Shown here one piece after another: positions 34,486 to 43,960 of a DNA stretch of 64,000 nucleotides. Source of the stretch: Psychromicrobium lacuslunae (GTDB lineage Bacteria > Actinomycetota > Actinomycetes > Actinomycetales > Micrococcaceae). Each line of letters starts with the position of its first letter. Within the stretch, counting starts at the first letter, position 1. A program made the translations under genes and the position numbers. The notes under the pieces are model-generated. The model searched no databases and was not told the origin of the DNA. It saw only the letters and a program-made list of their open reading frames with translations. Location of the stretch: positions 1,860,001 through 1,924,000 of the forward strand of contig NZ_CP011005.1 of NCBI RefSeq assembly GCF_000950575.1. Direction: 5' to 3'.

Positions 34486-35442
34486 TTACTTCACAATGCC
34501 CTTATCCTTCAGCCACTGCTGCGCAGCGTCCTTGGGCTCCAGCTTCTGATCACCCGAGATCTGACGGTTGAGATTAATCAGATCGTCGGTGGTCAATTGC
34601 TTTGAAACATTATTAAGGGCTTGCTTGGCAGCGTCGGAAAGCTTGCTCGACTTGTACAGCGGAATCACCTGCTGGGCGAGGAAGTTGTTCTTCGGATCGC
34701 TCAGCACCACCAGGTTATTGTCCTGGATGGCCGGGCTGGTGGTGAAGATATCGGCCACCTGCACCTGATCGCTGATCAGTGCCTTGACGGTCAACGGCCC
34801 GCCACCGTCCTTAATTGGCTGGAACTTCGACGGCACGCAGTTGTATTTGGCCTTCAAGCCCGGCAGCCCGTAGTCGCGGGTAGCGAACTCCGGCGGCGCG
34901 GCGAAGGTCAACTTATCGCAGACCTTCGCAAGGTCCTCCAAGGAGCTGAGCTGATATTTTTCTGCGGTCGCCTTAGTCACCACCATGGCGTCTTTGTCTT
35001 CCGCGGCGGCCGGATCCAACACGGCGAGACCGGAAGCGGAAAGCTTATCCGGCAAGGCCTTAACAATCGCGTCCTTATCGGAGAGAGTGTTCTTGGTGTC
35101 CAAGAAGCCCAAGAGGTTTCCGGTGTAGTCCGGAATCAGATCAATAGAGCCATCTTTGAGACCACCGACATAGGCTTCGCGCGAGCCGATATTCATTTTA
35201 GGCGTCACCGAAACGCCCGCGGCTTGCAGCGCACCAGCGTAGATCTCAGCAATGACCTGGCTTTCCGGGAAGTCAGCCGATCCCACGATCACCGAACCGG
35301 CAGCGCTACTGCCGCCGGAACCCGCAGTCGACGGATTGCTGAGCGGATTACCTCCGCAGGCAGTGAGAGTCAGCGCGGCAGCCATCAGTGCTCCCGCAGG
35401 GAGCAGGGCGCGCCTGGCGAAGGTCGAGCTAGCTAGCTTCAT
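34486..35442 (-). CDS. osmoprotectant ABC transporter substrate-binding lipoprotein
   Basis: This OpuCC/ProX-type receptor for glycine betaine, choline or carnitine has 318 residues, with a lipobox ending at Cys29 (TLTACGG) and a Gly/Ser linker. The body carries VIVGSADFPESQVIAEIYAG and DGSIDLIPDYTGNLLGF, typical of the OpuAC family. The substrate-cage residues cannot be checked by eye. It overlaps the upstream permease gene by 4 bases and is the last gene of a four-gene operon. Confidence 0.92.
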   Translation of the reverse strand: MKLASSTFARRALLPAGALMAAALTLTACGGNPLSNPSTAGSGGSSAAGSVIVGSADFPESQVIAEIYAGALQAAGVSVTPKMNIGSREAYVGGLKDGSIDLIPDYTGNLLGFLDTKNTLSDKDAIVKALPDKLSASGLAVLDPAAAEDKDAMVVTKATAEKYQLSSLEDLAKVCDKLTFAAPPEFATRDYGLPGLKAKYNCVPSKFQPIKDGGGPLTVKALISDQVQVADIFTTSPAIQDNNLVVLSDPKNNFLAQQVIPLYKSSKLSDAAKQALNNVSKQLTTDDLINLNRQISGDQKLEPKDAAQQWLKDKGIVK

Positions 35443-36215
35443 GAGGTTCCTCCTTGTACGCCGATGACTGAAGTGTCATTGGCAACTGTTTTCTCACTGC
35501 CCACAGTAGCGGCAGTGGGTCGTGCGGTGACCCTCAGTCCGGGAGAGACCGAGAATCGGGTCAATAAGGCCAAAAGTCCATCGATCACAATGGCCAGCAC
35601 GGCGATCAGCACAGCGCCGCCAAACACCTGTCCATAATCATTGGAACTGACACCGTCAATCAAGTAACGGCCGAGTCCGCCGAGCGGTAAATAGGCGACC
35701 ACCGCAACGGTAGCCAGGACTTGCAGCACCCCGCCGCGGAAGCCACCCAGCATGACTTTAAGGCCGTTGGGCACTTCCACGCCAAATAAGATCTGCCATT
35801 CGGTCATGCCCATGCTGCGCGCTGAGTCCACCACTGCTCTATCAACCGAGGAAATACCGGCGTAGACGCCGGTCAGAAGCGGCGGAATAGCTAGCAGCAC
35901 CAGGGCCCAGATGGCCGGCATTAAACCGAGGGTGGAAAGTAAGGCGAAGAGCGTGATCATGCCGAGGGTGGGCAATGCGCGGAACATTGCGGCAAGCGAA
36001 ACCACCACCACTCTGCCCCGACCGGTATGCCCTACGTAGAGGCCGATCGGCAGCGCGATCACCAGCGAAATCAGCAGGGTCAGCGCACCATAGCCAAGAT
36101 GTTCCACCAAGCGGGTGGGAATTCCGTTCACACCTTCCCAGTTCTGTGCATCGCCCAGCCATTGAATGCCTTGACCGATCGGATCGGTGCTGGTGTAGTC
36201 GGTCATGCTCAGCAT
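35439..36215 (-). CDS. osmoprotectant ABC transporter permease
   Basis: This 258-residue membrane subunit resembles OpuCB/OpuCD. It has about six helices and the docking segment VVDSARSMGMTEWQILFGVEVP. The start overlaps the upstream permease stop (TGATG), and the stop overlaps the binding-protein start. A hydrophilic C-terminal tail of about 30 residues is present. Confidence 0.91.
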   Translation of the reverse strand: MLSMTDYTSTDPIGQGIQWLGDAQNWEGVNGIPTRLVEHLGYGALTLLISLVIALPIGLYVGHTGRGRVVVVSLAAMFRALPTLGMITLFALLSTLGLMPAIWALVLLAIPPLLTGVYAGISSVDRAVVDSARSMGMTEWQILFGVEVPNGLKVMLGGFRGGVLQVLATVAVVAYLPLGGLGRYLIDGVSSNDYGQVFGGAVLIAVLAIVIDGLLALLTRFSVSPGLRVTARPTAATVGSEKTVANDTSVIGVQGGTS

Positions 36216-36901
36216 CAGCTCACCGCCTCTTCAAGTCGCGAAGCTTCGGTCTGCGGTTTAGTCGCCTTAGCGGCCCGCAGCCATGGTGTCAGCAGGCGTT
36301 GCAGTAAGACCAGAACCACATCCATCAGCACAGCCAGCACCAGAGTGCCGATAATGCCCACCCAGATCTCCACCAGAAAATCCCTTTGCAAGCCATCGGT
36401 GAAGTAGAAACCTAAGTTCTTCACACCGATCACCGCACCGACGCTGACCAGGGCGATATTGCTGACCGAGACCACCCGCAGCCCGGCGAATAACACCGGA
36501 ATTGAGAGTGGTAGATCGACGGCGAAAAAGCGCGGGAAAGCCTTGTAACCAAGCGCCACCGCGGCCTGCCGAATATCGTTGTCCACCGAATTCAGCGCGT
36601 CTACCGTGGTGCGAACTAAAAGCGCCACCGCATAGATCGTCAGCGCCACAATCACATTGTTCTGATCCAGAATCTGAGTCCCTAGAATCACCGGCAACAC
36701 AACGAAGAGCGCGAGCGAGGGGATGGTGTAAAGCAGGGATCCCAACGAGAGGATAATGCCTCGAGCGATCTTGCTCACCCGCGCGAGTTGCGCCAGCGGG
36801 ATCGCGATAATCACCCCGAGGACCAATGGCAGCACCGACTGATAGAGGTGCAGCCCGGCATTAGCCAAAATGGCGCCGAAGTTGGCGATAAACCAAGCCA
36901 T
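36215..36901 (-). CDS. osmoprotectant ABC transporter permease
   Basis: This 228-residue partner permease has about six helices and the docking segment DIRQAAVALGYKAFPRFFAV. It forms a heterodimeric channel with the product of the next gene. One base separates it from the ATPase gene upstream, and its stop overlaps the start of the second permease. Confidence 0.91.
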   Translation of the reverse strand: MAWFIANFGAILANAGLHLYQSVLPLVLGVIIAIPLAQLARVSKIARGIILSLGSLLYTIPSLALFVVLPVILGTQILDQNNVIVALTIYAVALLVRTTVDALNSVDNDIRQAAVALGYKAFPRFFAVDLPLSIPVLFAGLRVVSVSNIALVSVGAVIGVKNLGFYFTDGLQRDFLVEIWVGIIGTLVLAVLMDVVLVLLQRLLTPWLRAAKATKPQTEASRLEEAVS

Positions 36902-36902
36902 C

Positions 36903-38006
36903 TTAAGCCTCGCGCGCTATCCGAGCTTGTTCGATGGCATCAAGCACTTCTGGTGCCTTGACCACTCCGCTGACCGCGCCGTGCTCGTCAACGGTGACGC
37001 CGAGGCCCGCGGGCGAAGATAGCGCGGCATCGAGTGCCCGCCGCAGTGATTCATGCTCTTCGAAGAGGGAACCACCAGCGACTATCTCGCCCGGTCGGTT
37101 GGGAGAGAGCCAACCCAGCGGGTGTTTTTCCTCAGAGACCAGCAGTGTCCATTCGCTGACCGGCTGCTGCTGCTGGCTAGTGGCCACCGGGTGAACTTGC
37201 AGTTGCGTCCCTTCGCTGAAGGAGAGATGCCGAAAACCGCGGTCCCGCCCGACGAAGCCCGCGACAAAATCGTCCACCGGAGCACGCAGGATTTCCTCCG
37301 GCTTGGCGTACTGGGCGAGCCTGCCGCCTACCGCGAAAACCGCCACCTTATCGCCAAGAATGGTCGCCTCATCAATATCGTGAGTGACAAAGACGATGGT
37401 CTTCGCGAGATCCCGTTGCAGCCGCAACAGTTCCTCCTGCAATTCGGCCCGCACCACCGGATCAACTGCGCTAAACGGTTCGTCCATCAGCAGCACCGGC
37501 GGGTCAGCGGCAAGCGCCCTGGCCACTCCGACGCGTTGTTGCTGGCCACCGGAGAGTTGGCTCGGATAACGCTTCGCAAAAGATTGCGAGAGTCCGACGA
37601 CGTCAAGAAGTTCATGCGCCCGAGCTCGAGCTTGCGATTTAGGCACCTTATTGAGTCTCAGCACGGTCTGCACATTGTCGATCACGGTGCGGTGCGGCAG
37701 CAGGCCGGAAGACTGCATGACATACCCCATTGAGCGACGCAGCGCCGGAGCGGGCACCCCAGAAATATCCTGCCCGTCGACGGTGATGGTGCCCTCGCTA
37801 GGCTCGACCATCCGATTGATCATTCGCAGTGATGTGGTCTTACCGCAACCGGAAGGACCAACGAAAACGGTGATACCGCCTTTGTCAATCGTCATCGAAA
37901 GGTTGTCCACGGCTGCCAAACCGCCCTGACCTGCCTGATAGCGCTTAGTAACAGAATCGAAAACTATCATCGGTTCAGGTGTTATTGCGGGTCGTGCTGG
38001 TGCCAT
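36903..38006 (-). CDS. osmoprotectant ABC transporter ATPase
   Basis: This 367-residue ATPase has Walker A FVGPSGCGKTTSLRMI, signature SQLSGGQQQRVGVARALA and Walker B PVLLMDEPFSAVDP. The family Q-loop region is MGYVMQSSGLLPHRTV. A C-terminal CBS-type regulatory part (residues about 250-367) probably senses ionic strength, as in OpuCA. It is the first gene of the operon; GAGGG precedes the ATG at 38006. The 247-base gap to the divergent LuxR-type regulator holds both promoters. Confidence 0.92.
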   Translation of the reverse strand: MAPARPAITPEPMIVFDSVTKRYQAGQGGLAAVDNLSMTIDKGGITVFVGPSGCGKTTSLRMINRMVEPSEGTITVDGQDISGVPAPALRRSMGYVMQSSGLLPHRTVIDNVQTVLRLNKVPKSQARARAHELLDVVGLSQSFAKRYPSQLSGGQQQRVGVARALAADPPVLLMDEPFSAVDPVVRAELQEELLRLQRDLAKTIVFVTHDIDEATILGDKVAVFAVGGRLAQYAKPEEILRAPVDDFVAGFVGRDRGFRHLSFSEGTQLQVHPVATSQQQQPVSEWTLLVSEEKHPLGWLSPNRPGEIVAGGSLFEEHESLRRALDAALSSPAGLGVTVDEHGAVSGVVKAPEVLDAIEQARIAREA

Positions 38007-38253
38007 GCTGGTCCCTCACTGTAGGTGGCGCCGTGGTAAACATCTGACGGTGTAGCTGGTTCTAACTTAGTCTGCCTCGGGAATGTTCCCTATCGGCTCG
38101 CACCGACGTTCTGTTGAGTCTAGTCAGGCCCGCTGACAATATGAAGAACCGGACATATTTCATTGCTTTTCGTTGCTTATGCTCGGCCTCGGGTAAGCCC
38201 CCAACGCGCAACCGTGCAATGACCAAATTGTCGCTCTGATTTACCATGGCAGC

Positions 38254-39249
38254 ATGGGGGAGCCAAAACAACAGAGCCGATTTTCTGCCGAGACCATAGC
38301 ACTTTTGAGATCCGCGGATCGACGGATCCGCTTGGCACCGCCCGGCGACCTTTTTGAGCTCTATGCCATCACTAGGCGAGCGATTGAAGCCCTGGCTAAT
38401 ATCGACACCTTCTACATTGGCATGTACCGAGATGAGCGCACCCTGGTAGTGCCTTACCGTTTCCATCGCGGACAATTACTGAGGCCGGAGATCTCCAAAT
38501 TCGGTCGCCATGGCATTTCAACCTGGCTTCTCAACTCAGCGAAAACTTACCGGTTCTCCGATGACGGAGGCAGAATGCTGACAGTTGGCGTACGGTTCGG
38601 CGCCACAGAGGGGGTTCGTGACGGGGCTATGCTCCCTCTACTTGGCCCGAACCGGGAGGTGGTCGGCATGCTCTCGGTTGAATCCTCGGTTGCGGGCGTA
38701 ATCACCGACGAAGTCGTGCTAGCGATGGAATGGCTAGCGAAGGCTTTAATGACAGTGGCGCAGCCCGCGACGGGCAATAAAGCGAATGTCGAACTCTATC
38801 GGGAGCATCCCGAACTGCAGAGCAGCCGGGTGGTTAACAGTCTGGATCTACTTCACGAGGCCACTTTGGTCTTCGACTCCTTACAATCCTCCCTCCATGG
38901 CCTGAGCAAGAAAATAGCTCGCCTCTCCAAAGCCCAGATCGCTGAAGAGCTCGACAATATCCGGATGCTCTGCTTGAAATCCTCAAGTGAGTTGGCTTCA
39001 CAGGCGGTGCAGAAGCCACAGGACGAGGCAGACCCGCTGGCTACTCTGACCAGTCGTGAGTTGGAGATCGCCGAACTCATCGTCGAGGAATCCCTCTCCA
39101 ACGCGGCCATAGCCCAGCGCCTGCTGATCTCTGAGAAGACCGTCAAAATCCATGTCAGCAATATTCTGCAGAAAATTGGGGTTTCTCGCCGAGATGGTAT
39201 TGCTTGGGCGCTGGGCCGTGGCTCCGCGAAACTCAGAGATTCGGTATGA
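38254..39249 (+). CDS. GAF-LuxR transcriptional regulator
   Basis: This 331-residue protein has an N-terminal GAF-type sensor domain (about residues 30-165, with FYIGMYRDERTLVVPYRF and VVGMLSVESSVAGVI), a helical linker (165-255) and a C-terminal LuxR helix-turn-helix (LTSRELEIAELIVEE; ISEKTVKIHVSNILQKIG). It has no receiver domain, so it probably responds to a small ligand. It is divergent from the osmoprotectant operon, and its stop overlaps the convergent peptidase gene by 17 bases. The target is unknown; the operon beside it is the first candidate. Confidence 0.88.
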   Translation: MGEPKQQSRFSAETIALLRSADRRIRLAPPGDLFELYAITRRAIEALANIDTFYIGMYRDERTLVVPYRFHRGQLLRPEISKFGRHGISTWLLNSAKTYRFSDDGGRMLTVGVRFGATEGVRDGAMLPLLGPNREVVGMLSVESSVAGVITDEVVLAMEWLAKALMTVAQPATGNKANVELYREHPELQSSRVVNSLDLLHEATLVFDSLQSSLHGLSKKIARLSKAQIAEELDNIRMLCLKSSSELASQAVQKPQDEADPLATLTSRELEIAELIVEESLSNAAIAQRLLISEKTVKIHVSNILQKIGVSRRDGIAWALGRGSAKLRDSV

Positions 39250-39868
39250 CGTTTGATTGGTACGGGTAGTAGGAAGAAAACGCGCGGATGGCGCTCTCTG
39301 AAACGTAATGCACCACATTCGCCGAACTCGCTGAGACCGGGTCGAGAATCTTGTAACCCCGGCTGGAGTCGTAACCGGCGAGGAAGACGTAGTGGCCTAC
39401 TCCGCTTGCCCCGGCGGTTAACCACTTAGCCCAGTTGAAGGCGGGAGTCGCCGCGTCGCCGCCGACGACCACGGCATGGCCCTGATGTGCCCAGTTAATA
39501 GCCTCATCGATTCCAGCAATATGCGAGCCCTTGCCGTAGTAGGCAAATCCGGCTTGAATCTGTGCCAACGTGGTGCCCCCCGAGCCCACTTTCTTCATCG
39601 CATCACGGCGCACAAGTTGGACCGCGGCGACCTTATCGGGCCAAGCGGCGGGTTTGATTCCTTTAGCTACCAAGGCCATCGTCACCGAAGTCGGACCGCA
39701 GTTGTAGGCCGCGTAAGCTCCGGTGGTGGACTGCATGATCGGCACTAATGCAGGCGTTACATATTCGGCCTGGGCTGGAGTTGCAGCCGCCACACCGACT
39801 GCCATTCCTGCCGCCGCAGCGCCAACAGCCAGTGTCGAGGTTTTAACAAAATGTCGTCTTGTCAGCAT
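39233..39868 (-). CDS. Tat-exported C39-like cysteine peptidase
   Basis: This 211-residue protein has a twin-arginine signal (TRRHFVKTS plus an Ala-rich stretch, cleavage near AQA-EYV). The mature domain has the papain-like C39 layout: catalytic Cys in YNCGPTSVTMAL, His in GVGHYVFLAGYD and Asp in YKILDPVS. No ABC partner is present, so it is a free secreted peptidase-like protein rather than a bacteriocin exporter domain. A perfect 20-base tandem repeat lies just upstream (39892-39931). Confidence 0.82.
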   Translation of the reverse strand: MLTRRHFVKTSTLAVGAAAAGMAVGVAAATPAQAEYVTPALVPIMQSTTGAYAAYNCGPTSVTMALVAKGIKPAAWPDKVAAVQLVRRDAMKKVGSGGTTLAQIQAGFAYYGKGSHIAGIDEAINWAHQGHAVVVGGDAATPAFNWAKWLTAGASGVGHYVFLAGYDSSRGYKILDPVSASSANVVHYVSESAIRAFSSYYPYQSNVIPNL

Positions 39869-39891
39869 TTCTGCCTCCTTTTTGAGGTGTT

Positions 39892-39931
39892 GATTTTTTA
39901 CGGTTGATACGGATTTTTTACGGTTGATACG
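39892..39931. repeat. perfect 20-base tandem duplication
   Basis: Two identical 20-base units (39892-39911 and 39912-39931) abut each other in the 71-base gap between the peptidoglycan-binding gene and the C39 peptidase gene. Each unit contains a T6 run and GGTTGATAC. They lie 24 bases from the peptidase start codon, in its leader or promoter. Confidence 0.9.
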
Positions 39932-39939
39932 ACAGTGCT

Positions 39940-40911
39940 CTAGTGGAAATGCACCAGGATGTTCCAGACCGATAGGTCAACAGTGGTGCCGGCCGGCAAT
40001 TTGTAATTACTGCGGAAGCTCTTCACTGTGTTCTGAGTTGCAGCCCCATAGCTACCATCCACGGTGATGGTGTAGCCGTGTGCCTTGAGTTCGGTCTGCA
40101 AAGCGGAGACCGCTTTGTTGTTTTGGCCGTAGCTGGGGTTAATAAGCACCGCAGGCCAGGTCTGAACGCCCACCACGCCGTCGGCGACCATTCCCTTGCT
40201 GGCCTGGAAACTCTTCACAGCGCTTTGAGTAGCGGCACCGAAGGAACCATCGATGGTCAGGGAGTAGCCCCGCTGCACCAGCATCGACTGGAGCACCTTG
40301 ACCCTGGTAGACACCTCGCCGATCGAAGTCACCGGCCAGGCAAAGGAGTTCACCGGGCCACCATTATCCAAGGTGATCGAGCGGGAAATTAGTGAATTGG
40401 CAGTGCTCTGAGCTTGATCGTAGCGGGAGGGATAGGCCGAGCGCTGCACGCTTTGCGCCACCTGCCCGGCAGTCCATCCCGGGTTCTTCGCGGCATTGCT
40501 GATCGCCTGGTCTAGGAATTTATTGGCCGCGTAATTCACATCCATGCACTGGGCGACGGTGCCCCAGCCCTGACTCGGACGTTGCTGGAAGACACCGACC
40601 GAATCCGAATCGCCACAACCGAGGTTATTCGCATGCGATTCAACCCAGGCCGTTTCAAACATGGCCAGCCTCACCTTGCTGCTAATGCTCCGGCTGTCCC
40701 CAACCCGCTTGAGAGTGAGCAGCACACTGTCATTTGCCGTCGCCGGCACCGAGCAAACCTCGGCGGCCAGCGCTGTCGCTGGTAGGTGATCGCCAATAGC
40801 GGCTTGCTGCGCCACCGCTGGACTGATCGGACCGATGCTGAGTAACGCCCCAGTGGCAAGCACGGTACCAACGACGGCTGCCTGCCACCGGACTTTGGCT
40901 GAATTAGGCAC
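39940..40911 (-). CDS. secreted protein with FQQRPS domain and two peptidoglycan-binding repeats
   Basis: This 323-residue protein starts at a GTG (40911) with GGAGG eight bases upstream (40920-40924); longer ATG frames are less well supported. The signal peptide ends near PAVA-QQA. The domain with SDSVGVFQQRPSQGWG and VQRSAYPSRYDQAQ is shared with the protein at 6005-6874. Two PG_binding_1 repeats follow: VKVLQSMLVQRGYSLTIDGS then VSALQTELKAHGYTITVDGS, each with the FGAATQ/YGAATQ turn. It probably binds and may cut cell wall. It is followed by the C39 peptidase gene, suggesting a joint surface role. Confidence 0.83.
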   Translation of the reverse strand: MPNSAKVRWQAAVVGTVLATGALLSIGPISPAVAQQAAIGDHLPATALAAEVCSVPATANDSVLLTLKRVGDSRSISSKVRLAMFETAWVESHANNLGCGDSDSVGVFQQRPSQGWGTVAQCMDVNYAANKFLDQAISNAAKNPGWTAGQVAQSVQRSAYPSRYDQAQSTANSLISRSITLDNGGPVNSFAWPVTSIGEVSTRVKVLQSMLVQRGYSLTIDGSFGAATQSAVKSFQASKGMVADGVVGVQTWPAVLINPSYGQNNKAVSALQTELKAHGYTITVDGSYGAATQNTVKSFRSNYKLPAGTTVDLSVWNILVHFH

Positions 40912-41242
40912 CTCAATAACCTCCATAAGTGAAAGAATCTTCGGATAAAACTTCACGCTCTGCGGTTCAGAGTCGAACGCTCTTTCAATGTATGAAGCTT
41001 CGCTAACCTCTGCTATCGGCCCTAGACCTATTTTCGATTCGTCGAGACCTAGTACTCCCTTGGGTTTGCCCGATTGTCCGTGGGCTCAGGTCATGAATGG
41101 TCAGTAACGAGTTGAACGGCTAGTTTCCTTCCACGATATGAGACAGACCGCAAATGAACGTCAGCCATATTGCTGAGTGGCTAGGGTAGGTTGGTTGGCA
41201 GCCAAGCGAACGAACAACCCAGAATGGACACAAGGTAACGTA
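40912..41242. other. 331-base divergent promoter region
   Basis: This gap holds the upstream regions of the peptidoglycan-binding gene (leftward; GGAGG at 40920-40924) and the amino acid permease (rightward; AAGG at 41232-41235). I see no RNA gene, repeat family or extra coding frame with support. Confidence 0.5.
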
Positions 41243-42742
41243 ATGGGCCTGATGCGCACCAAGACAATTGAACAGTCGATAGCGGACTCCGCCGAGCCCG
41301 GTAGAACGCTCAAGAGGTCATTGAGCACCTGGGATCTCATGATCATGGGTGTCGCGGTCGCGGTTGGTGCCGGCATCTTCTCGGTTGGCGCGAAGGCAGC
41401 GGCACACAATGCCGGCCCAGCGGTAACTATCTCTTTCGTATTGGCTGCGATCACCTGCGCGGCCGCGATCATGTGCTACGCCGAATTTGCCACCGCCATT
41501 CCGGTGACCGGAAGCGCCTATGTTTTCACCTACGCCACGATGGGCGAAATCTTCGCCTGGATTGTCGGCTGGAACCTGATTCTGGAACTCCTGATGGCGG
41601 CCGCTGTAATCGCCAAATATTGGGGCGTTTATCTCTCCGATTTCCTCAAGGCGGTCAATATCAACCTGCCCGCCGAGATCCCGGTGGGACCGGTGACCAT
41701 TTATTGGGGTCCAGCTATCGTCGTAGCGATCTTCACCGTGGTCCTGGTCCTCGGCACTAAGCTTTCTGCCCGGGTCAATAACATTGTCACGATCATCAAA
41801 ATTGCTATTGTCTTGTTCGTTATCGTGGTGGGCTTCTTCTTCGTGAAGGCACAGAATTACATCCCCTTCGTGCCGCCCGCCGAGGACGCTCCGCAAACCA
41901 CGACAAGTGCACTCACCCAGCCATTCATGTCTTTCCTCTCCGGCTCCTCCCCCGCCGTCTATGGTTTCACCGGGATCATCTCCGGTGCTGCTCTGGTGTT
42001 CTTCGCCTTTATCGGTTTCGACGTGGTGGCTACCAGCGCCGAAGAAGTCAAAAATCCGAAGAAGACCTTGCCCCGCGGCATCTTCGCGGGTCTAGCCGTG
42101 GTCGCCGTGCTCTATATCTTGGTTACCCTGGCGGTCACCGGTATGGTGCCTTACACCGAGCTCGCCAAGGCTGCCGATCCATCCCTGGCCACCGCCTTCC
42201 AACTCGTCGGCGCTGACTGGGCCGTGGTGATTATCTCGCTTGGCTCGCTGATCGGGCTCACCACGGTGATCATGGTGCTGTTGATGGGACTCTCTCGAGT
42301 GTCAATGGCAATGAGCCGTGATGGTCTGCTCCCCCGCGCACTCTCTCGCACCTCGGATAAGCGGGCCACCCCGGCGCATACCCAAATCATCTGCGGCATC
42401 GTGGTGGTGCTACTGGCCGGCTTCACCCCGATCGAATTGCTCAGTGAAATGATCAATATCGGCACCCTCTCCGCCTTCGTGATGGTCAGCATCGGCATCC
42501 TGGTACTACGGCGCAAGCGTCCGGATCTCAAGCCGGCCTTCCGGGTACCGCTCGGCCCGGTGATCCCGATTCTTTCGGCCCTGCTCTGCACCTACCTGAT
42601 GTTCAACCTGGCCACCCAGACCTGGATTTTCTTCGCAGTCTGGTCGGTAGTGGGGCTGGCGATTTACTTCGCCTACGGTCGTTGGAACTCCCGACTGGCC
42701 CGGCAAGCCAAAGCCGAGAAGGAACCCGCGGTCGTAGACTGA
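41243..42742 (+). CDS. APC-superfamily amino acid permease
   Basis: This 499-residue transporter has about twelve helices and is similar in build to the cationic amino acid transporter group. GVAVAVGAGIFSVGAKAA is the substrate loop of helix 1, and the segments PVTGSAYVFTYATMGE and FFAFIGFDVVATSAEEVKNP are diagnostic. The start is the ATG at 41243, with AAGG eight bases before it; the longer frame from 41177 is not supported. It ends just before a large nested palindrome. Confidence 0.9.
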   Translation: MGLMRTKTIEQSIADSAEPGRTLKRSLSTWDLMIMGVAVAVGAGIFSVGAKAAAHNAGPAVTISFVLAAITCAAAIMCYAEFATAIPVTGSAYVFTYATMGEIFAWIVGWNLILELLMAAAVIAKYWGVYLSDFLKAVNINLPAEIPVGPVTIYWGPAIVVAIFTVVLVLGTKLSARVNNIVTIIKIAIVLFVIVVGFFFVKAQNYIPFVPPAEDAPQTTTSALTQPFMSFLSGSSPAVYGFTGIISGAALVFFAFIGFDVVATSAEEVKNPKKTLPRGIFAGLAVVAVLYILVTLAVTGMVPYTELAKAADPSLATAFQLVGADWAVVIISLGSLIGLTTVIMVLLMGLSRVSMAMSRDGLLPRALSRTSDKRATPAHTQIICGIVVVLLAGFTPIELLSEMINIGTLSAFVMVSIGILVLRRKRPDLKPAFRVPLGPVIPILSALLCTYLMFNLATQTWIFFAVWSVVGLAIYFAYGRWNSRLARQAKAEKEPAVVD

Positions 42743-42756
42743 CATTTCTGATTCGA

Positions 42757-42862
42757 CTGAACCTCCCCATTTTTTGTAGTCCCGCATCGCGAGCCCCCGC
42801 GTGGCGGCGAAGCCGACACGCGAAGCCTCGTGTCTAAGGGACGGAAAAATGGGGAGGTTCAG
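42757..42862. repeat. 106-base nested palindrome between convergent genes
   Basis: The outer arms 42757-42774 and 42845-42862 pair perfectly over 18 bases. Inside, GTCCC (42779-42783) pairs with GGGAC (42838-42842), and 42798-42808 pairs with 42812-42822 over 11 bases with one mismatch around a GAA loop. It fills the gap between the permease (+) and rsgA (-). The T5/A5 at the stem base would serve as terminator in both directions, but the size and nested stems exceed a simple terminator. Confidence 0.85.
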
Positions 42863-42882
42863 CCGGCCCGGGGCCGGACGGC

Positions 42883-43953
42883 TCAGCTCAGCTTCTCGGC
42901 TCGGGATTGGTCGCGGATCTTCTTGAAGGACTTGTAAGCCTTCCCAGCGGAGCGCGAATCGGCGCGGCGTAGGGCGGTGTCCTTACGCTTGGCCAGCCGA
43001 GCCATTTCGCGGCCCATCTTCTGATAACTCTCCCAGCGGCGGTGTTCCAAGGATCCGTTCTGCAAAGCTTCTTGCACGGCGCAACCCGGTTCAAAGCGAT
43101 GCTGACAGTCGTTGAAACGGCAGTTCTCAAAGAGTCCTTCGATATCGCCGAAGACCTTGGCCATGCCATCACCGGCGTCAGCGACTTCGAAGCCCCTCAC
43201 CCCCGGCGCGTCCATTAACACCGCTCCACCCGCGAGCGGGATCAACTCGCGAGAAGTGGTGGTGTGCTTGCCTTTGAAATCGCCGTCGCGAACTGCCCCC
43301 GTGTCCTGCTGCTGCGATCCGACCAGGGCATTGATCAGACTCGACTTCCCAGCGCCCGAGGGCCCCAGGAAGGTCAGCGTGCTACCGGGCGGCAGTTGTT
43401 CACGCAGCGCGTCAATACCATCGCCTTGCTCAGCGCTGGTCGTGATCACTTGGACGCCGGGAGCTTGCTCAATCACCGCAGCAACGACGTCATCGTTGCC
43501 ATTCACGCCGTCTGCAAGATCTGCTTTAGTCAAGATCACCAGCGGCATCGCACCGGAGTCCCAGGCCGCGACCAACATGCGCTCCAAACGTCCGGGGGAA
43601 TGCGGCCGATCAATCGGCACCACCACCCCGACGAAATCAATATTGGCAGCCAACACCTGGGACTCGGTGGAGAGATCGAAAGCGGCTTTGCGAACCAGCT
43701 GGGTCGAACGCGGCAGCACTGCACTGACCACTGTTTCGCCCGACTCATTGCTTGATAAGCCGAGCCAATCACCGGTGGCACAGGAGTGATTGGTTTTCAC
43801 CAGCATTAGGCCTTGCGCAGTGATCACCTGCAGATGTTGCCGGTCCACCCGGACCACTCGGGCAGGCTCCAGATCGGGATAATCTTGAAATTGCTCGACA
43901 ATTCTGCCGATAAAACCGTAAGAAATAAGCTCGTCAATTGACGAAGAATTCAT
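42883..43953 (-). CDS. rsgA: ribosome small-subunit GTPase RsgA
   Basis: RsgA is a circularly permuted GTPase that checks late 30S maturation. The 356-residue protein has an N-terminal OB-like domain, then G4 (VILTKADLADG) before G1 (FLGPSGAGKSSLINAL), as expected for permutation. The C-terminal zinc-binding set is ENCRFNDCQHRFEPGCAV. Of two adjacent ATGs I chose the second (43953), six bases from GAGG. A hairpin covers part of that ribosome site (43961-43980). Confidence 0.92.
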   Translation of the reverse strand: MNSSSIDELISYGFIGRIVEQFQDYPDLEPARVVRVDRQHLQVITAQGLMLVKTNHSCATGDWLGLSSNESGETVVSAVLPRSTQLVRKAAFDLSTESQVLAANIDFVGVVVPIDRPHSPGRLERMLVAAWDSGAMPLVILTKADLADGVNGNDDVVAAVIEQAPGVQVITTSAEQGDGIDALREQLPPGSTLTFLGPSGAGKSSLINALVGSQQQDTGAVRDGDFKGKHTTTSRELIPLAGGAVLMDAPGVRGFEVADAGDGMAKVFGDIEGLFENCRFNDCQHRFEPGCAVQEALQNGSLEHRRWESYQKMGREMARLAKRKDTALRRADSRSAGKAYKSFKKIRDQSRAEKLS

Positions 43954-43960
43954 CATAAAC

